From positions 186,001 to 250,000 of the forward strand of contig NZ_CP059202.1 of NCBI RefSeq assembly GCF_014251815.1: a DNA stretch of 64,000 nucleotides, given 5' to 3'. The notes below the pieces were generated by a model. The model saw only the letters and a program-made list of their open reading frames with translations. It searched no databases and had not been told where the DNA came from. This DNA comes from Blattabacterium cuenoti. Lineage in GTDB: Bacteria; Bacteroidota; Bacteroidia; Flavobacteriales; Blattabacteriaceae. The stretch's first letter is position 1. Every line of letters starts with the position of its first letter. Of this stretch, positions 53,833 to 61,509 are shown piece after piece. A program made the position numbers and the translations under genes.

Positions 53833-54631
53833 AAACATGTGTCTTAAAAAAAACTTTTTTCCCAAAAAGAATTCGAACTTTTTTTTCAAAAAAAATAGGT
53901 CTATGACTCGACGTATAAAAAACAGGTAACCTCCCCCATGTAGAATGTATACATAACAATTTGTTTTCGATTAACTTTTTCCTTATCTCTTTCACCACTA
54001 TTTTTTGTATATCAATTAAATGAACTTTTCCATGATAAAAATTATCTATTTCTTGTTTTAAAAATAAATAATGAGTACAAGCTAATAATATAGCATCTAT
54101 TGATTTAAAATGATTTAAATAACTGTTGATAACAGGGCTTATTTTTTTCATTTCCCAACCATTTTCTATAATGGGAGCTAATAAAGGAGTAGATATTTGA
54201 ACTATATCTAAATGATGATAATATTTTTTTATTTTTTTTATATAAAAATTGGAATGTATGGTAGCAGGCGTGGCAATTATTCCTATTTTTTTATAAGAAA
54301 GAAAAATTGTATTCTTTACTACAGGATCTATGACATTAAATATTAATATTTTTTTATGAAATTTTTTTTGAATCAGGTCTAAAGCATTAGATACGATAGA
54401 ATTGCATGCAATAACTAAAGCTTTACAATTTTTTTTATAAAGAAAAGAAGCGATTTTTAAAGAGTTATTTCTAATAAATTCTCTAGACTTTTCTCCATAA
54501 GGCATATTTTGGGTGTCCCCGAAATAAATAAAATATTCATTAGGCATTTGAATTTTCATTTCTTTAGCTATAAGAAGTCCGCCAATTCCAGAATCAAATA
54601 CTCCTATTGGAGATAATGGACTTATTTTCAT
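53819..54631 (-). CDS. murI: Glutamate racemase
   Basis: MurI interconverts L- and D-glutamate, giving D-Glu for peptidoglycan. The 270-residue protein has VFDSGIGGLLIAKEM with the Asp-Ser near 13, YFGDTQNMPYGEKS near 37, the first catalytic Cys76 in ALVIACNSIVSNA (usually ACNT), and the second Cys185 in ILLACTHYLFL. Both catalytic Cys are kept. With dapF and the glucosaminidase it shows that the cell wall pathway is retained. It overlaps maeB tail to tail by 14 bp. Confidence 0.95.
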   Translation of the reverse strand: MKISPLSPIGVFDSGIGGLLIAKEMKIQMPNEYFIYFGDTQNMPYGEKSREFIRNNSLKIASFLYKKNCKALVIACNSIVSNALDLIQKKFHKKILIFNVIDPVVKNTIFLSYKKIGIIATPATIHSNFYIKKIKKYYHHLDIVQISTPLLAPIIENGWEMKKISPVINSYLNHFKSIDAILLACTHYLFLKQEIDNFYHGKVHLIDIQKIVVKEIRKKLIENKLLCIHSTWGRLPVFYTSSHRPIFFEKKVRILFGKKVFFKTHVFNFV

Positions 54632-54711
54632 ATTTTAAATTAAATTAAAAGGAGAACAAATTATATTATAAAAACAAATACATATAAAAATTGGATGTTT
54701 GATTAACTTGA

Positions 54712-54957
54712 TCAAATAAGTTTATAAAGTAGCTTTTTACTTAATTTTTTTTTCAACCTAGCAGCTTTATTCATATGTATAATATTTTTTTTTGCTAATT
54801 TATCTATCATGGAAATGACAGTAGAATATTGTTTTTGATTTTTATCAACTAACAATTTTTTTATAGCAGTCTTAGTGCTTTTATATACATATTTGTTATG
54901 TAAACGTCTAGCATGATTTTGTCTGATTCTTTTTAAAGAAGATAAATGATTTGCCAT
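54712..54957 (-). CDS. rpsT: 30S ribosomal protein S20
   Basis: S20 is a primary 16S rRNA-binding protein. The 81-residue product starts MANHLSSLKRIRQNHARRLH and contains a Lys/Arg-rich set of helices (KSTKTAIKKLL near 27, NKAARLKKKLSKKL near 63), as expected. Length is near the family's 85-90. It lies 12 bp downstream of tRNA-Glu on the same strand, so the tRNA and rpsT may share a transcript. Confidence 0.95.
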   Translation of the reverse strand: MANHLSSLKRIRQNHARRLHNKYVYKSTKTAIKKLLVDKNQKQYSTVISMIDKLAKKNIIHMNKAARLKKKLSKKLLYKLI

Positions 54958-54969
54958 AAAAAATAATTA

Positions 54970-55041
54970 TAGCCCATAGGGGAATCGAACCCCTCTTTCC
55001 AGGATGAAAACCTGACGTCCTAACCAATAGACGAATGGGCC
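54970..55041 (-). tRNA. tRNA-Glu (anticodon TTC)
   Basis: The minus strand folds into a 72-nt cloverleaf. The acceptor arms GGCCCAT and ATGGGCT pair with one G-U at the end, and the discriminator is A. The D arm is GTCTATTGGTTAGGAC, the anticodon arm has loop TTTTCAT with anticodon TTC, and the T arm is GAGGGGTTCGATTCCCCT. CCA is not encoded. Very few bases separate it from a TAATTTTG box upstream. Confidence 0.97.
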
Positions 55042-55047
55042 TATATA

Positions 55048-55055
55048 CAAAATTA
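55048..55055 (-). promoter_or_regulatory. Candidate -7 promoter box directly before tRNA-Glu
   Basis: The minus strand reads TAATTTTG, ending 6 bp before the mature tRNA 5' end. A start site 4-7 nt after the box would give a transcript with almost no 5' leader. No better box is seen in the next 100 bp upstream. Confidence 0.35.
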
Positions 55056-55351
55056 ATGACACAAATTAAATTTTTTTTATATTTAATACAAGTATTTTAT
55101 TTACATTTGACTATATCTTTTTTTTGATCAATTTCCTTTAAAACAATAAAAATTTCTTATCAATTTCATAATTATTTTACTTGTAATTTTTATGATCATC
55201 CATATAATATGAATTGAATATGGAGGGAATTCTAAATCTGTAATAGATTGTTATTCTTTTATTTTCTAAAATGTTTTGTTTCTATTATCACAAAATAAAT
55301 AAAAAGGAGACTTACTTATCTTAAGTAATAGGAATATAGGGATGGTTATAT

Positions 55352-55369
55352 ATAGCAGCCATAGAATAA
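55352..55369 (+). repeat. 18-bp direct repeat, copy outside aroA
   Basis: ATAGCAGCCATAGAATAA occurs here, 13 bp after the aroA stop on aroA's strand, and again inside aroA at 55944-55961 in the same orientation. Similarity continues for about 10 bp after the exact match with one gap and one mismatch. Confidence 0.7.
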
Positions 55370-55381
55370 AGGAAGAATTCT

Positions 55382-56635
55382 TTATTTTTCATAAAAATCA
55401 ACTAAAAAACCTAAAGATTTTAAATCTTCCCAAAAATTGGGATATGATTTTTCCACAACATTCGGGTCTTCTATTTGTATAGAATCATAACATAATCCCA
55501 ATGCAGAAAAAGACATTGCCATCCTATGATCTTGATAAGTTTTAATTCTGATGAAAGAATTAATTCTTTTTTTATAAAAATCTTTTATTTCTAAATAAGA
55601 ATCCGTAATTTCTATTATAACTCCAGCTTTAAAAAGCTCTTCTTTTAATGCTTGTAATCTATCTGTTTCTTTAATTTTCAATGTTTCTAATCCTTTTAAA
55701 CTACATTTTACACCAATAGCAACACAAGTAACAACAATAGTTTGAGCAAGATCTGGTGTTTTATTTAAATCTAACTCAATAAATTTTGGAGATAAAAAAT
55801 TCAATTTTTTCTTTAATTTTATCACATTTTTATCAAAAACGGTATTAATTCCAAAATATTTATCATATATGTATGAGACTTCTTTGTCTCCTTGTAAACT
55901 ATTATTATCATATGAACGTAAAATAATATGACTATTTTTTGCAATAGCAGCCATAGAATAATAGTAAGAAGCTGAGCTCCAATCTGATTCTACATAAAAA
56001 CGTTTTTTATATTTTTTTTTTACTGGATAAATATGGATAATTCTTTCTTTCCAATTTGTTTTTATTCCAGCTAGAGTAAGTAAATCAAAAGTCATTTTTA
56101 TATAAGGAATAGATGTGATATTTCCTTTAAGAAAAATTTTTAATCCTATTCTAAGTTGACTAGCTATTAACATAAGAGAACTTATATATTGACTACTAAT
56201 TTCCGCATTCATATCTATTTCTCCACCTAAAATTTTCTTCCCAAAAATTTGTATTGGAGGATATCCTTCTTTTTCCAAATAGAAAATTTTAGATCCCAAC
56301 TTTTTTAGAGCTTCTACAAGTATATAAATCGGTCTATTTTTCATTCTATACGATCCTGTTAATATTACTTTTCTTCCCTCTTGTATAGAGAAATAAGAAG
56401 TTAAAAAACGCATAGCAGTTCCAGCATGATGAATATCTAATTTATTAGAGGGACTCATTAAACTTTTTTTTAATACTTCTGTATCTTCACAATTAGAAAG
56501 ATTTTCAATATGAATATCATCTTTATGAATAGCTTTTAAAATTAAAAGACGATTAGATATACTTTTAGATCCTGTTATAGATATAGAACCATATAAGGAA
56601 TTTGGATCTTTATAAATCTTAATATAAGAAGGCAT
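55382..56635 (-). CDS. aroA: EPSP synthase (3-phosphoshikimate 1-carboxyvinyltransferase)
   Basis: AroA joins shikimate 3-phosphate and PEP to EPSP, one step before chorismate. The 417-residue protein has ITGSKSISNRLLIL with the substrate-binding Lys-Ser near 23, a shortened HHAGTAMRFLTSYFS near 80 (family GNAGTAMR), the SSQYISSLMLIASQL segment near 150, DWSSASYYYSMAAIA near 218, KIKETDRLQALKEEL near 320, and YQDHRMAMSFSALG near 370. It is slightly short but complete. It lies 4 bp after the MazG-like gene. Confidence 0.95.
   Translation of the reverse strand: MPSYIKIYKDPNSLYGSISITGSKSISNRLLILKAIHKDDIHIENLSNCEDTEVLKKSLMSPSNKLDIHHAGTAMRFLTSYFSIQEGRKVILTGSYRMKNRPIYILVEALKKLGSKIFYLEKEGYPPIQIFGKKILGGEIDMNAEISSQYISSLMLIASQLRIGLKIFLKGNITSIPYIKMTFDLLTLAGIKTNWKERIIHIYPVKKKYKKRFYVESDWSSASYYYSMAAIAKNSHIILRSYDNNSLQGDKEVSYIYDKYFGINTVFDKNVIKLKKKLNFLSPKFIELDLNKTPDLAQTIVVTCVAIGVKCSLKGLETLKIKETDRLQALKEELFKAGVIIEITDSYLEIKDFYKKRINSFIRIKTYQDHRMAMSFSALGLCYDSIQIEDPNVVEKSYPNFWEDLKSLGFLVDFYEK
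55944..55961 (+). repeat. 18-bp direct repeat, copy inside aroA
   Basis: This is the second copy of ATAGCAGCCATAGAATAA. In aroA it encodes the SMAAIA segment on the opposite strand, so it is presumably the source copy. Confidence 0.7.
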
Positions 56636-56639
56636 ATTT

Positions 56640-56969
56640 TTATTTTAATTTTTTATTTTCGTGATGTCTAGCATGATCTCTAATTTCTTTTTTTTTTAAT
56701 TTTTTATTAAAGGATTCTTCCAAATCAATTCCAGTTTGATTTGCTAAACAAACTATAACAAATAATACATCTGATAATTCTTCTCCAAGATCTTCATTTT
56801 TTTTACAATTTTTTTGTTTTGATTGTTCTCCATAATTTCTAGCAATAATTCTAGAAACTTCCCCTACTTCTTCAGATAAAAGAATTGTATTAGTCAGTAT
56901 ATCAAAATAACGAACTCCATGATTGATTATCCAATTATGAACTAATTTTTGTAAATTATTTATTTTCAA
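56640..56969 (-). CDS. MazG-like nucleotide pyrophosphohydrolase
   Basis: The 109-residue protein fits the all-alpha NTP pyrophosphohydrolase fold: LLSEEVGEVSRIIARNYGE near 28 gives the ExxE metal site, and DLGEELSDVLFVIVCLANQ near 61 gives the second ExxD site. Such single-domain MazG relatives hydrolyse (d)NTPs to monophosphates and may clean damaged nucleotides. Exact substrate cannot be told. It overlaps the transketolase C-half gene by 4 bp and precedes aroA by 4 bp, so it is part of the tkt-mazG-aroA run. Confidence 0.87.
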   Translation of the reverse strand: MKINNLQKLVHNWIINHGVRYFDILTNTILLSEEVGEVSRIIARNYGEQSKQKNCKKNEDLGEELSDVLFVIVCLANQTGIDLEESFNKKLKKKEIRDHARHHENKKLK

Positions 56970-57946
56970 TTATTTATATTTTTTTTGTTCAAAACGAATT
57001 GAACATGGTTTATAATAGAATCACAATTAATTTTATATTTTTTTAAAAGCTCCATGGGTTTTCCACTTTCTCCAAAAGTATCGTTAACGGCCACTAAACT
57101 TTGAACAACAGGACATTTATTAGTAGTTAATATTCTAGCTACACTTTCTCCTAACCCCCCCCAATAATTGTGTTCTTCTGCAGTAACAACACATTTTGTT
57201 TTATTAATAGATTTTAAAATAGTATAATTATCTAATGGTTTAATTGTATGAATATTAATCACTTCACATTCTATTCCTTTTTTTTTATATAAAATTCTAG
57301 ATGCTTCTAAAGATTCCCAAACTAAATGTCCTGTGCTAACAATAGTAACATCTTTTCCTTCCGTTAAAACTACCGCTTTTCCTATTTCGAATATTTGATT
57401 TTCATTTGTAAAATTAGCTACAGCAGGACGACCAAAACGCAAATATACTGGCCCTAAATAATTCGATATCGCTAAAGTAGCTGCATAGGTCTGATTATAA
57501 TCACAAGTATTAATAACAACCATCCCAGGTAGCATTTTCATCATTCCTATATCTTCTAAACTTTGATGTGTGGCCCCATCTTCTCCTAGAGTTAATCCAG
57601 AATGAGAGGCGCATATTTTTACATTTTTGTAAGAATAAGCAATAGATTGACGGATTTGGTCATAAACACGAGATGTTGAAAAATTAGCAAATGTTCCGGT
57701 AAATGGAATATATTTACCAATACTAAGTCCGGATGCTATCCCTATCATATTAGCTTCTGCAATTCCTATTTGAAAAAATCTTTCAGGAAATTCTTTCGAA
57801 AACTGATCCATAAACAAAGAAGTCTTAAGGTCCGAACATAATGCAACGATTCTATGATTTGTTCTACCCAAAAAAGTTAAAGCCTTGCCAAAACCAGCTC
57901 TAGTTTCTTTTAATCCTTTATTCTCATACTGTTTCATAAAACGCAT
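56966..57946 (-). CDS. Transketolase, C-terminal subunit
   Basis: This is the second half of a split transketolase, supplying the pyrimidine-binding and C-terminal domains. The 326-residue protein has ETRAGFGKALTFLG near 15, the catalytic Glu in IGIAEANMIGIASGL near 62, the segment FTGTFANFSTSRVYDQIRQS near 82, SHSGLTLGEDGATHQSLED near 114, and the transketolase_C end. It lies 8 bp after the N-half gene. Together they link glycolysis and the pentose phosphate pathway and make erythrose 4-phosphate for the shikimate route. Confidence 0.93.
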   Translation of the reverse strand: MRFMKQYENKGLKETRAGFGKALTFLGRTNHRIVALCSDLKTSLFMDQFSKEFPERFFQIGIAEANMIGIASGLSIGKYIPFTGTFANFSTSRVYDQIRQSIAYSYKNVKICASHSGLTLGEDGATHQSLEDIGMMKMLPGMVVINTCDYNQTYAATLAISNYLGPVYLRFGRPAVANFTNENQIFEIGKAVVLTEGKDVTIVSTGHLVWESLEASRILYKKKGIECEVINIHTIKPLDNYTILKSINKTKCVVTAEEHNYWGGLGESVARILTTNKCPVVQSLVAVNDTFGESGKPMELLKKYKINCDSIINHVQFVLNKKNINN

Positions 57947-57954
57947 ATTTTTAT

Positions 57955-58827
57955 TTACAATGGATAATCTCCTAAAGGAGTTTTAGGAAGTTGATATAAA
58001 GCTTTTTTTAGTTCTTCTTTATTAGGAGGTTTTCCATGCCATGCGTTATTTCCTACCATAAAATCTACACCATATCCCATTTTAGTATATAATATGATCA
58101 AAACAGGTTTTTCTTTCCCTGTTTCATTTTTAGCTTTTTTTAAAATGTTAATTACTTTCTCTATATTATTTCCTTCTAATTCTTCTAAAACCTTCCAATC
58201 AAAAGATTCAAATTTTTTTTTTAAATTCCCCAAAGGGAGGACTTCATCCGTACTCCCATCTATTTGTTGTCCATTGTAATCTATAGTGGCTATATAATTA
58301 TCTATTTTCCTAGAACCTGCATATAGAACCGCTTCCCAAATTTGGCCTTCATTTAATTCTCCATCTCCATGTAAACTGTAAACAATTCTATTCAATTCAT
58401 TATTGAGTTTCTTTGATAAGGCAGCACCAATGGATACAGACATTCCTTGTCCTAAAGAACCGGAAGAAATTCGTATTCCTGGTAATCCGCCATGCACAGT
58501 AGGATGACCTTGTAAACGAGAATTTAACTTTCTAAAAGTGGATAATTCTTTAATAGAAAAAAAACCAGAACGAGCTAATATACTATAATAAACAGGAGAT
58601 ATATGGCCATTAGACAAGAAAAAAAGGTCTTCCCCTTTTCCATCCATGGTAAATTGATTTGGATCATAATACATAATTTTTTGATATAAAGCCACAAAAT
58701 ACTCTGTACATCCTAAAGACCCACCAGGATGTCCAGACTTTGCATCATGTACCATACGTAAAATATCTCGCCTCACTTGAATACACAAGTTTTTTAAATA
58801 ACTTATATTCATATTCATATTCATCAT
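57955..58827 (-). CDS. Transketolase, N-terminal subunit
   Basis: This is the thiamine-diphosphate-binding half of the split transketolase. The 290-residue protein has MVHDAKSGHPGGSLGCTEYF near 25, LFFLSNGHISPVYYS near 67, HGDGELNEGQIWEAVLYAG near 153 (TPP motif GDG...), and IDYNGQQIDG near 181. Split transketolases are common in this phylum. The start is uncertain among closely placed Met codons (MMNMNMN at 58827-58815). It is divergent from smpB with 60 bp between. Confidence 0.93.
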   Translation of the reverse strand: MMNMNMNISYLKNLCIQVRRDILRMVHDAKSGHPGGSLGCTEYFVALYQKIMYYDPNQFTMDGKGEDLFFLSNGHISPVYYSILARSGFFSIKELSTFRKLNSRLQGHPTVHGGLPGIRISSGSLGQGMSVSIGAALSKKLNNELNRIVYSLHGDGELNEGQIWEAVLYAGSRKIDNYIATIDYNGQQIDGSTDEVLPLGNLKKKFESFDWKVLEELEGNNIEKVINILKKAKNETGKEKPVLIILYTKMGYGVDFMVGNNAWHGKPPNKEELKKALYQLPKTPLGDYPL

Positions 58828-58839
58828 TTGTTGTTTGTA

Positions 58840-58847
58840 TATTTTTG
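58840..58847 (+). promoter_or_regulatory. Candidate -7 promoter box for smpB
   Basis: TATTTTTG fits TAnnTTTG and lies 40 bp upstream of the smpB ATG, giving a leader of about 34 nt. The surrounding T-rich DNA makes this a weak call. Confidence 0.3.
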
Positions 58848-58887
58848 CATTTATCTATATCATGTTTCACAAAAGTAACATTTAATT

Positions 58888-59337
58888 ATGAGTATTCTAA
58901 ATAGAAAAGCAAAATTTAAGTATCATTTTATTGAGCATTATATAGCTGGAATACAATTGTTTGGAACAGAAGTAAAATCTATAAGACAAAATAAAGCTAA
59001 TATTATGGAAAGTTTTTGTCAAATAAAACATGGAGAGTTGTATTCTATCAATATGTACATAGATGAATATAAATTTGGAACAAACTGGAATCATTCAATT
59101 AGAAGAGAAAGGAAACTGTTATTAAAGAAACAAGAATTGATAAGAATCAATAAAAAATTAAAAGACCCTGGGTTAACTTTAATTCCCATAGAATTATTCT
59201 TTAATGATAAAGGATACATAAAACTGAAAATAGTTTTAGCTAAAGGGAAAAAGACACATGATAAACGTGAATCTTTACGAAAGAAAGATTTTTTGAAAGA
59301 AATTAATCGATCTTTAAAATTTAAAAATCGTATTTAA
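58888..59337 (+). CDS. smpB: SsrA-binding protein
   Basis: SmpB binds tmRNA and brings it to stalled ribosomes for trans-translation. The 149-residue protein has NRKAKFKYHFIEHYIAGIQL near 5, GTEVKSIRQNKANIMESFCQI near 27, LLLKKQELIRINKKL near 74, and the basic C-terminal GKKTHDKRESLRKKDF near 117 that enters the mRNA channel. Length is normal. No tmRNA gene is found in the window. Confidence 0.96.
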   Translation: MSILNRKAKFKYHFIEHYIAGIQLFGTEVKSIRQNKANIMESFCQIKHGELYSINMYIDEYKFGTNWNHSIRRERKLLLKKQELIRINKKLKDPGLTLIPIELFFNDKGYIKLKIVLAKGKKTHDKRESLRKKDFLKEINRSLKFKNRI

Positions 59338-59342
59338 TTTAT

Positions 59343-59350
59343 TATATTTG
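59343..59350 (+). promoter_or_regulatory. Candidate -7 promoter box for the OmpA-family gene
   Basis: TATATTTG, an exact consensus match, lies 31 bp before the ATG at 59382, which predicts a leader of about 25 nt. A bidirectional terminator closes the gene, so it is likely a single-gene transcript. Confidence 0.5.
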
Positions 59351-59381
59351 TTTTGTTTAGATTAAAAGAAATTATAGTTTT

Positions 59382-60581
59382 ATGAAAAACGTCAACTTTT
59401 TTATTGTTGCTTTATTTACTTTTTTTTCATCTGTTTTTGTTTTTTCCCAATCTCAAGATTCGAAAAAAGAAAAATGGTTTGTTAGAATAGGAACGCATGA
59501 CATAAATTATTATCCTATAAGGTCTCCTTTTAAAGGTTTTTTTCTTAAAAGAAATAACAGCTTTCATCCAGTTATTTCCAGTATAGAACTGGAACATAAT
59601 ATCAAGAAACATATAGGTTTATATTTAGATGCTTCATACGGAATGGTAGACAATTCGAGATGGAAAGTAGACAATAACTTTTTTGTAAAGTTAAGTAATG
59701 GGATTAATTTATATATTATACCTCATTACAAATTGGATCCTTACTTAAGATTAGGGATAGGACACTATAAATCGGATAGTTATGTCAATAGAGAGTTGGA
59801 GATTTCAGATACAAAATATTTTAAAACGAATAAAAAGAATTTTTTTCTTATAGATGGAGGTTTGGGTTTAAATTTATGGTTAGTATCTAATTTTGGGCTT
59901 AATTTACAAAGCACTTACAATCATGTATTTGCTAAACAATCAAGAGATTATCTAAATTTTTGGAAACATAATGTAGGATTAATTTTTCGTTTCGGAAATT
60001 TAAAAATTGATCATGATCATAAAATTGTAACAGAAAATCAAGACAATTATTCTGTATCTGATTCTGAAAAAGAAAAAGATTCTGTATCTGATTCTGAAAA
60101 AGAAAAAGATTCTGTATCTGATTCTGAAAAAGAAAAAGATTCTGTATCTGATTCTGAAAAAGAAAAAGAGGTTGAACAAAAAATTTGTTGTGAAGACTCA
60201 GATAATGATGGAATTTTAGATAATGAAGATTTGTGTCCCAATCAATTTGGAAAAAAAGAAAATAAAGGATGTCCTGACATAGTTTTTAATCCCATTTTAT
60301 TTGGGATAGGAAAATTTTCATTATCTACTCGTTCTTTAATGAAAATCAATAAAATTGCAAAAATCATGATAAATCGTATTCCTAATTCAAAATTTTATGT
60401 AAATGGATATGCAGATACTCATGGAAAATTATATTTTAACAAAATATTGTCTTTAAAAAGAGCACGTTCCGTTTTTTATGCTTTGGTATCTAAAGGAGTA
60501 AATCCTTCTAGAATGGAAGTTAGAGGACTAGGAGTTGAAAAGAAAAAAGGACGATGTGTTGAAATCATAATACGAAAATAA
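59382..60581 (+). CDS. OmpA-family outer-membrane protein with tandem-repeat linker
   Basis: The protein likely anchors the outer membrane to peptidoglycan. Its 399 residues comprise a signal peptide (about 1-23, ending FVFSQ), an N-terminal beta-barrel (about 30-210), an acidic/basic linker with four copies of a DSVSDSEKEK decapeptide (about 223-262), a thrombospondin type-3-like calcium motif (DSDNDGILDNEDLCPNQ near 271), and a C-terminal OmpA domain (about 300-399) with NGYADTHGKLYFNKILSLKRA, including the Asp and Arg that bind diaminopimelate in the family. The barrel matches the OprF-like proteins of Flavobacteria. The linker repeat is the odd part. Confidence 0.9.
   Translation: MKNVNFFIVALFTFFSSVFVFSQSQDSKKEKWFVRIGTHDINYYPIRSPFKGFFLKRNNSFHPVISSIELEHNIKKHIGLYLDASYGMVDNSRWKVDNNFFVKLSNGINLYIIPHYKLDPYLRLGIGHYKSDSYVNRELEISDTKYFKTNKKNFFLIDGGLGLNLWLVSNFGLNLQSTYNHVFAKQSRDYLNFWKHNVGLIFRFGNLKIDHDHKIVTENQDNYSVSDSEKEKDSVSDSEKEKDSVSDSEKEKDSVSDSEKEKEVEQKICCEDSDNDGILDNEDLCPNQFGKKENKGCPDIVFNPILFGIGKFSLSTRSLMKINKIAKIMINRIPNSKFYVNGYADTHGKLYFNKILSLKRARSVFYALVSKGVNPSRMEVRGLGVEKKKGRCVEIIIRK
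60051..60170 (+). repeat. Four tandem 30-bp repeats in the OmpA-family gene
   Basis: A 30-bp unit beginning TCTGTATCTGATTCTGAAAA starts at 60051, 60081, 60111 and 60141. The copies are identical apart from the last base of the final copy. Being a multiple of three, copy-number change keeps the reading frame. The identity between copies suggests recent expansion by slippage or ongoing exchange. Confidence 0.97.
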
Positions 60582-60606
60582 TAAACAAAAATATCTATAA
60601 CCAAAA

Positions 60607-60650
60607 ACAAAAAAGTCTCTTGAAAATAAATAGTCAAGAGACTTTTTTGT
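60607..60650. terminator. Bidirectional intrinsic terminator between the OmpA-family gene and tatC
   Basis: Arms ACAAAAAAGTCTCTTGA (60607-60623) and TCAAGAGACTTTTTTGT (60634-60650) form a perfect 17-bp stem with a 10-nt loop. T-runs occur in both strands. It ends the OmpA-family transcript on the plus strand and tatC on the minus strand. The tatC stop codon lies inside the right arm. Confidence 0.9.
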
Positions 60651-61434
60651 TGACATAAAAAGATATGTATACACTTATTTGATAAAGTATTATAAGAGGA
60701 ATTAATACAATGATTGTACTTAAAATATCTCCAGGCGTTATAGCAGAAGCTATAACTAACATAACAAAAAAAGCATGTTTTCTGTATTTTCTCAAAAATG
60801 AATAAGAAACCAATCCGATTTTAGTTAAAAAGAATATAATAAATGGAAATAAAAAAACAATCCCCATAGAAAATACTGAATGCAGAATTAAAGAAATATA
60901 ATCTGATAAATCAAATATGTTTTTGGGGAGGTTACTTATTCTAAAAGAATATCCAAAATGAATTAAAAATGGACATAATATGAAATAACCAAAAAAAACT
61001 CCTAACAAAAATAAAAAAGAGACCACAACTAATATCCATATTGAATATTTTTTTTCTTCATCTGAAAGAGCTGGTTTTATAAATTTCCAAAATTCATAAA
61101 AAACATAAGGAAAAGATAAAATAACTCCTCCTATAAAACAAGTCCATATATAAATATGAAATTGTCCAAATATTTGTCTATTTTGTATTTCTAAATTTTT
61201 GTATAAAAAAGAAAGTGAGTTAAAGTGAATTCCTAAAAAAGTATTCGTAAATTTATACAATATACGATAAGTAATAAAATCTGTTTTTGCTGGACCAAAA
61301 ATAATACAATCGAATATAATATTTTTATTGTTCATTAAAACAATCATTGAAATGATTATTGCACAAATACAATGAATTATATGTTTTCTTAATTCTTCAA
61401 TATGTTTCCAAAACGGCATTTTATTTTCTTTCAT
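60634..61434 (-). CDS. tatC: Sec-independent protein translocase TatC
   Basis: TatC is the receptor of the twin-arginine pathway, which exports folded proteins across the inner membrane. From ATG 61434 the protein has 266 residues and opens MKENKMPFWKHIEELRKHI, the family N-terminus. It has six hydrophobic spans, the FYEFWKFIKPALSDEEKK segment near 140, and AITPGDILSTIIVLIPLIILYQISV near 230. The open frame to 61470 adds 12 non-family residues. No tatA/B is near. The last codons run into the shared terminator. Confidence 0.93.
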   Translation of the reverse strand: MKENKMPFWKHIEELRKHIIHCICAIIISMIVLMNNKNIIFDCIIFGPAKTDFITYRILYKFTNTFLGIHFNSLSFLYKNLEIQNRQIFGQFHIYIWTCFIGGVILSFPYVFYEFWKFIKPALSDEEKKYSIWILVVVSFLFLLGVFFGYFILCPFLIHFGYSFRISNLPKNIFDLSDYISLILHSVFSMGIVFLFPFIIFFLTKIGLVSYSFLRKYRKHAFFVMLVIASAITPGDILSTIIVLIPLIILYQISVYISFYVNKKVS

Positions 61435-61509
61435 GAAAATTTTATTTTGTAAAATAAAACTTCTTCTCAAGAAAAATTGTAATTTTCTTATTTAAAATTT
61501 CATAAATAA

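Larger units (their letters stand above)
55042..55381. other. 340-bp gene-free stretch between tRNA-Glu and aroA
   Basis: No convincing gene is seen here. The longest ATG frames checked are under 20 codons, with no family resemblance. I looked for an SRP RNA or tmRNA and found no GGAA tetraloop or tRNA-like ends. It contains the tRNA-Glu promoter candidate, and at its right end an 18-bp match to the interior of aroA. It is most likely a decayed gene or plain spacer, and by far the longest gap in the window. Confidence 0.6.

Noticed and set aside
54695..54715. Weak inverted repeat TTTGAT...ATCAAA after rpsT as terminator
   Set aside because: The stem is only 6 AT-rich base pairs and has no clear T-run on the minus strand.
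55042..55381. Possible SRP RNA or other structured RNA in the 340-bp gap
   Set aside because: The AGCAGCC string recalled SRP RNA, but there is no GGAA tetraloop or matching stem, and the string belongs to the aroA-derived repeat.
60051..60170. Regular 30-bp repeats considered as a CRISPR array
   Set aside because: The units are directly adjacent with no spacers and lie in frame inside a coding gene. No cas gene is present.
60047..60241. Minus-strand open frame over the OmpA linker
   Set aside because: It is the reverse reading of the 30-bp tandem repeat and gives a low-complexity Ser/Phe/Glu product. The plus frame is a clear OmpA protein.
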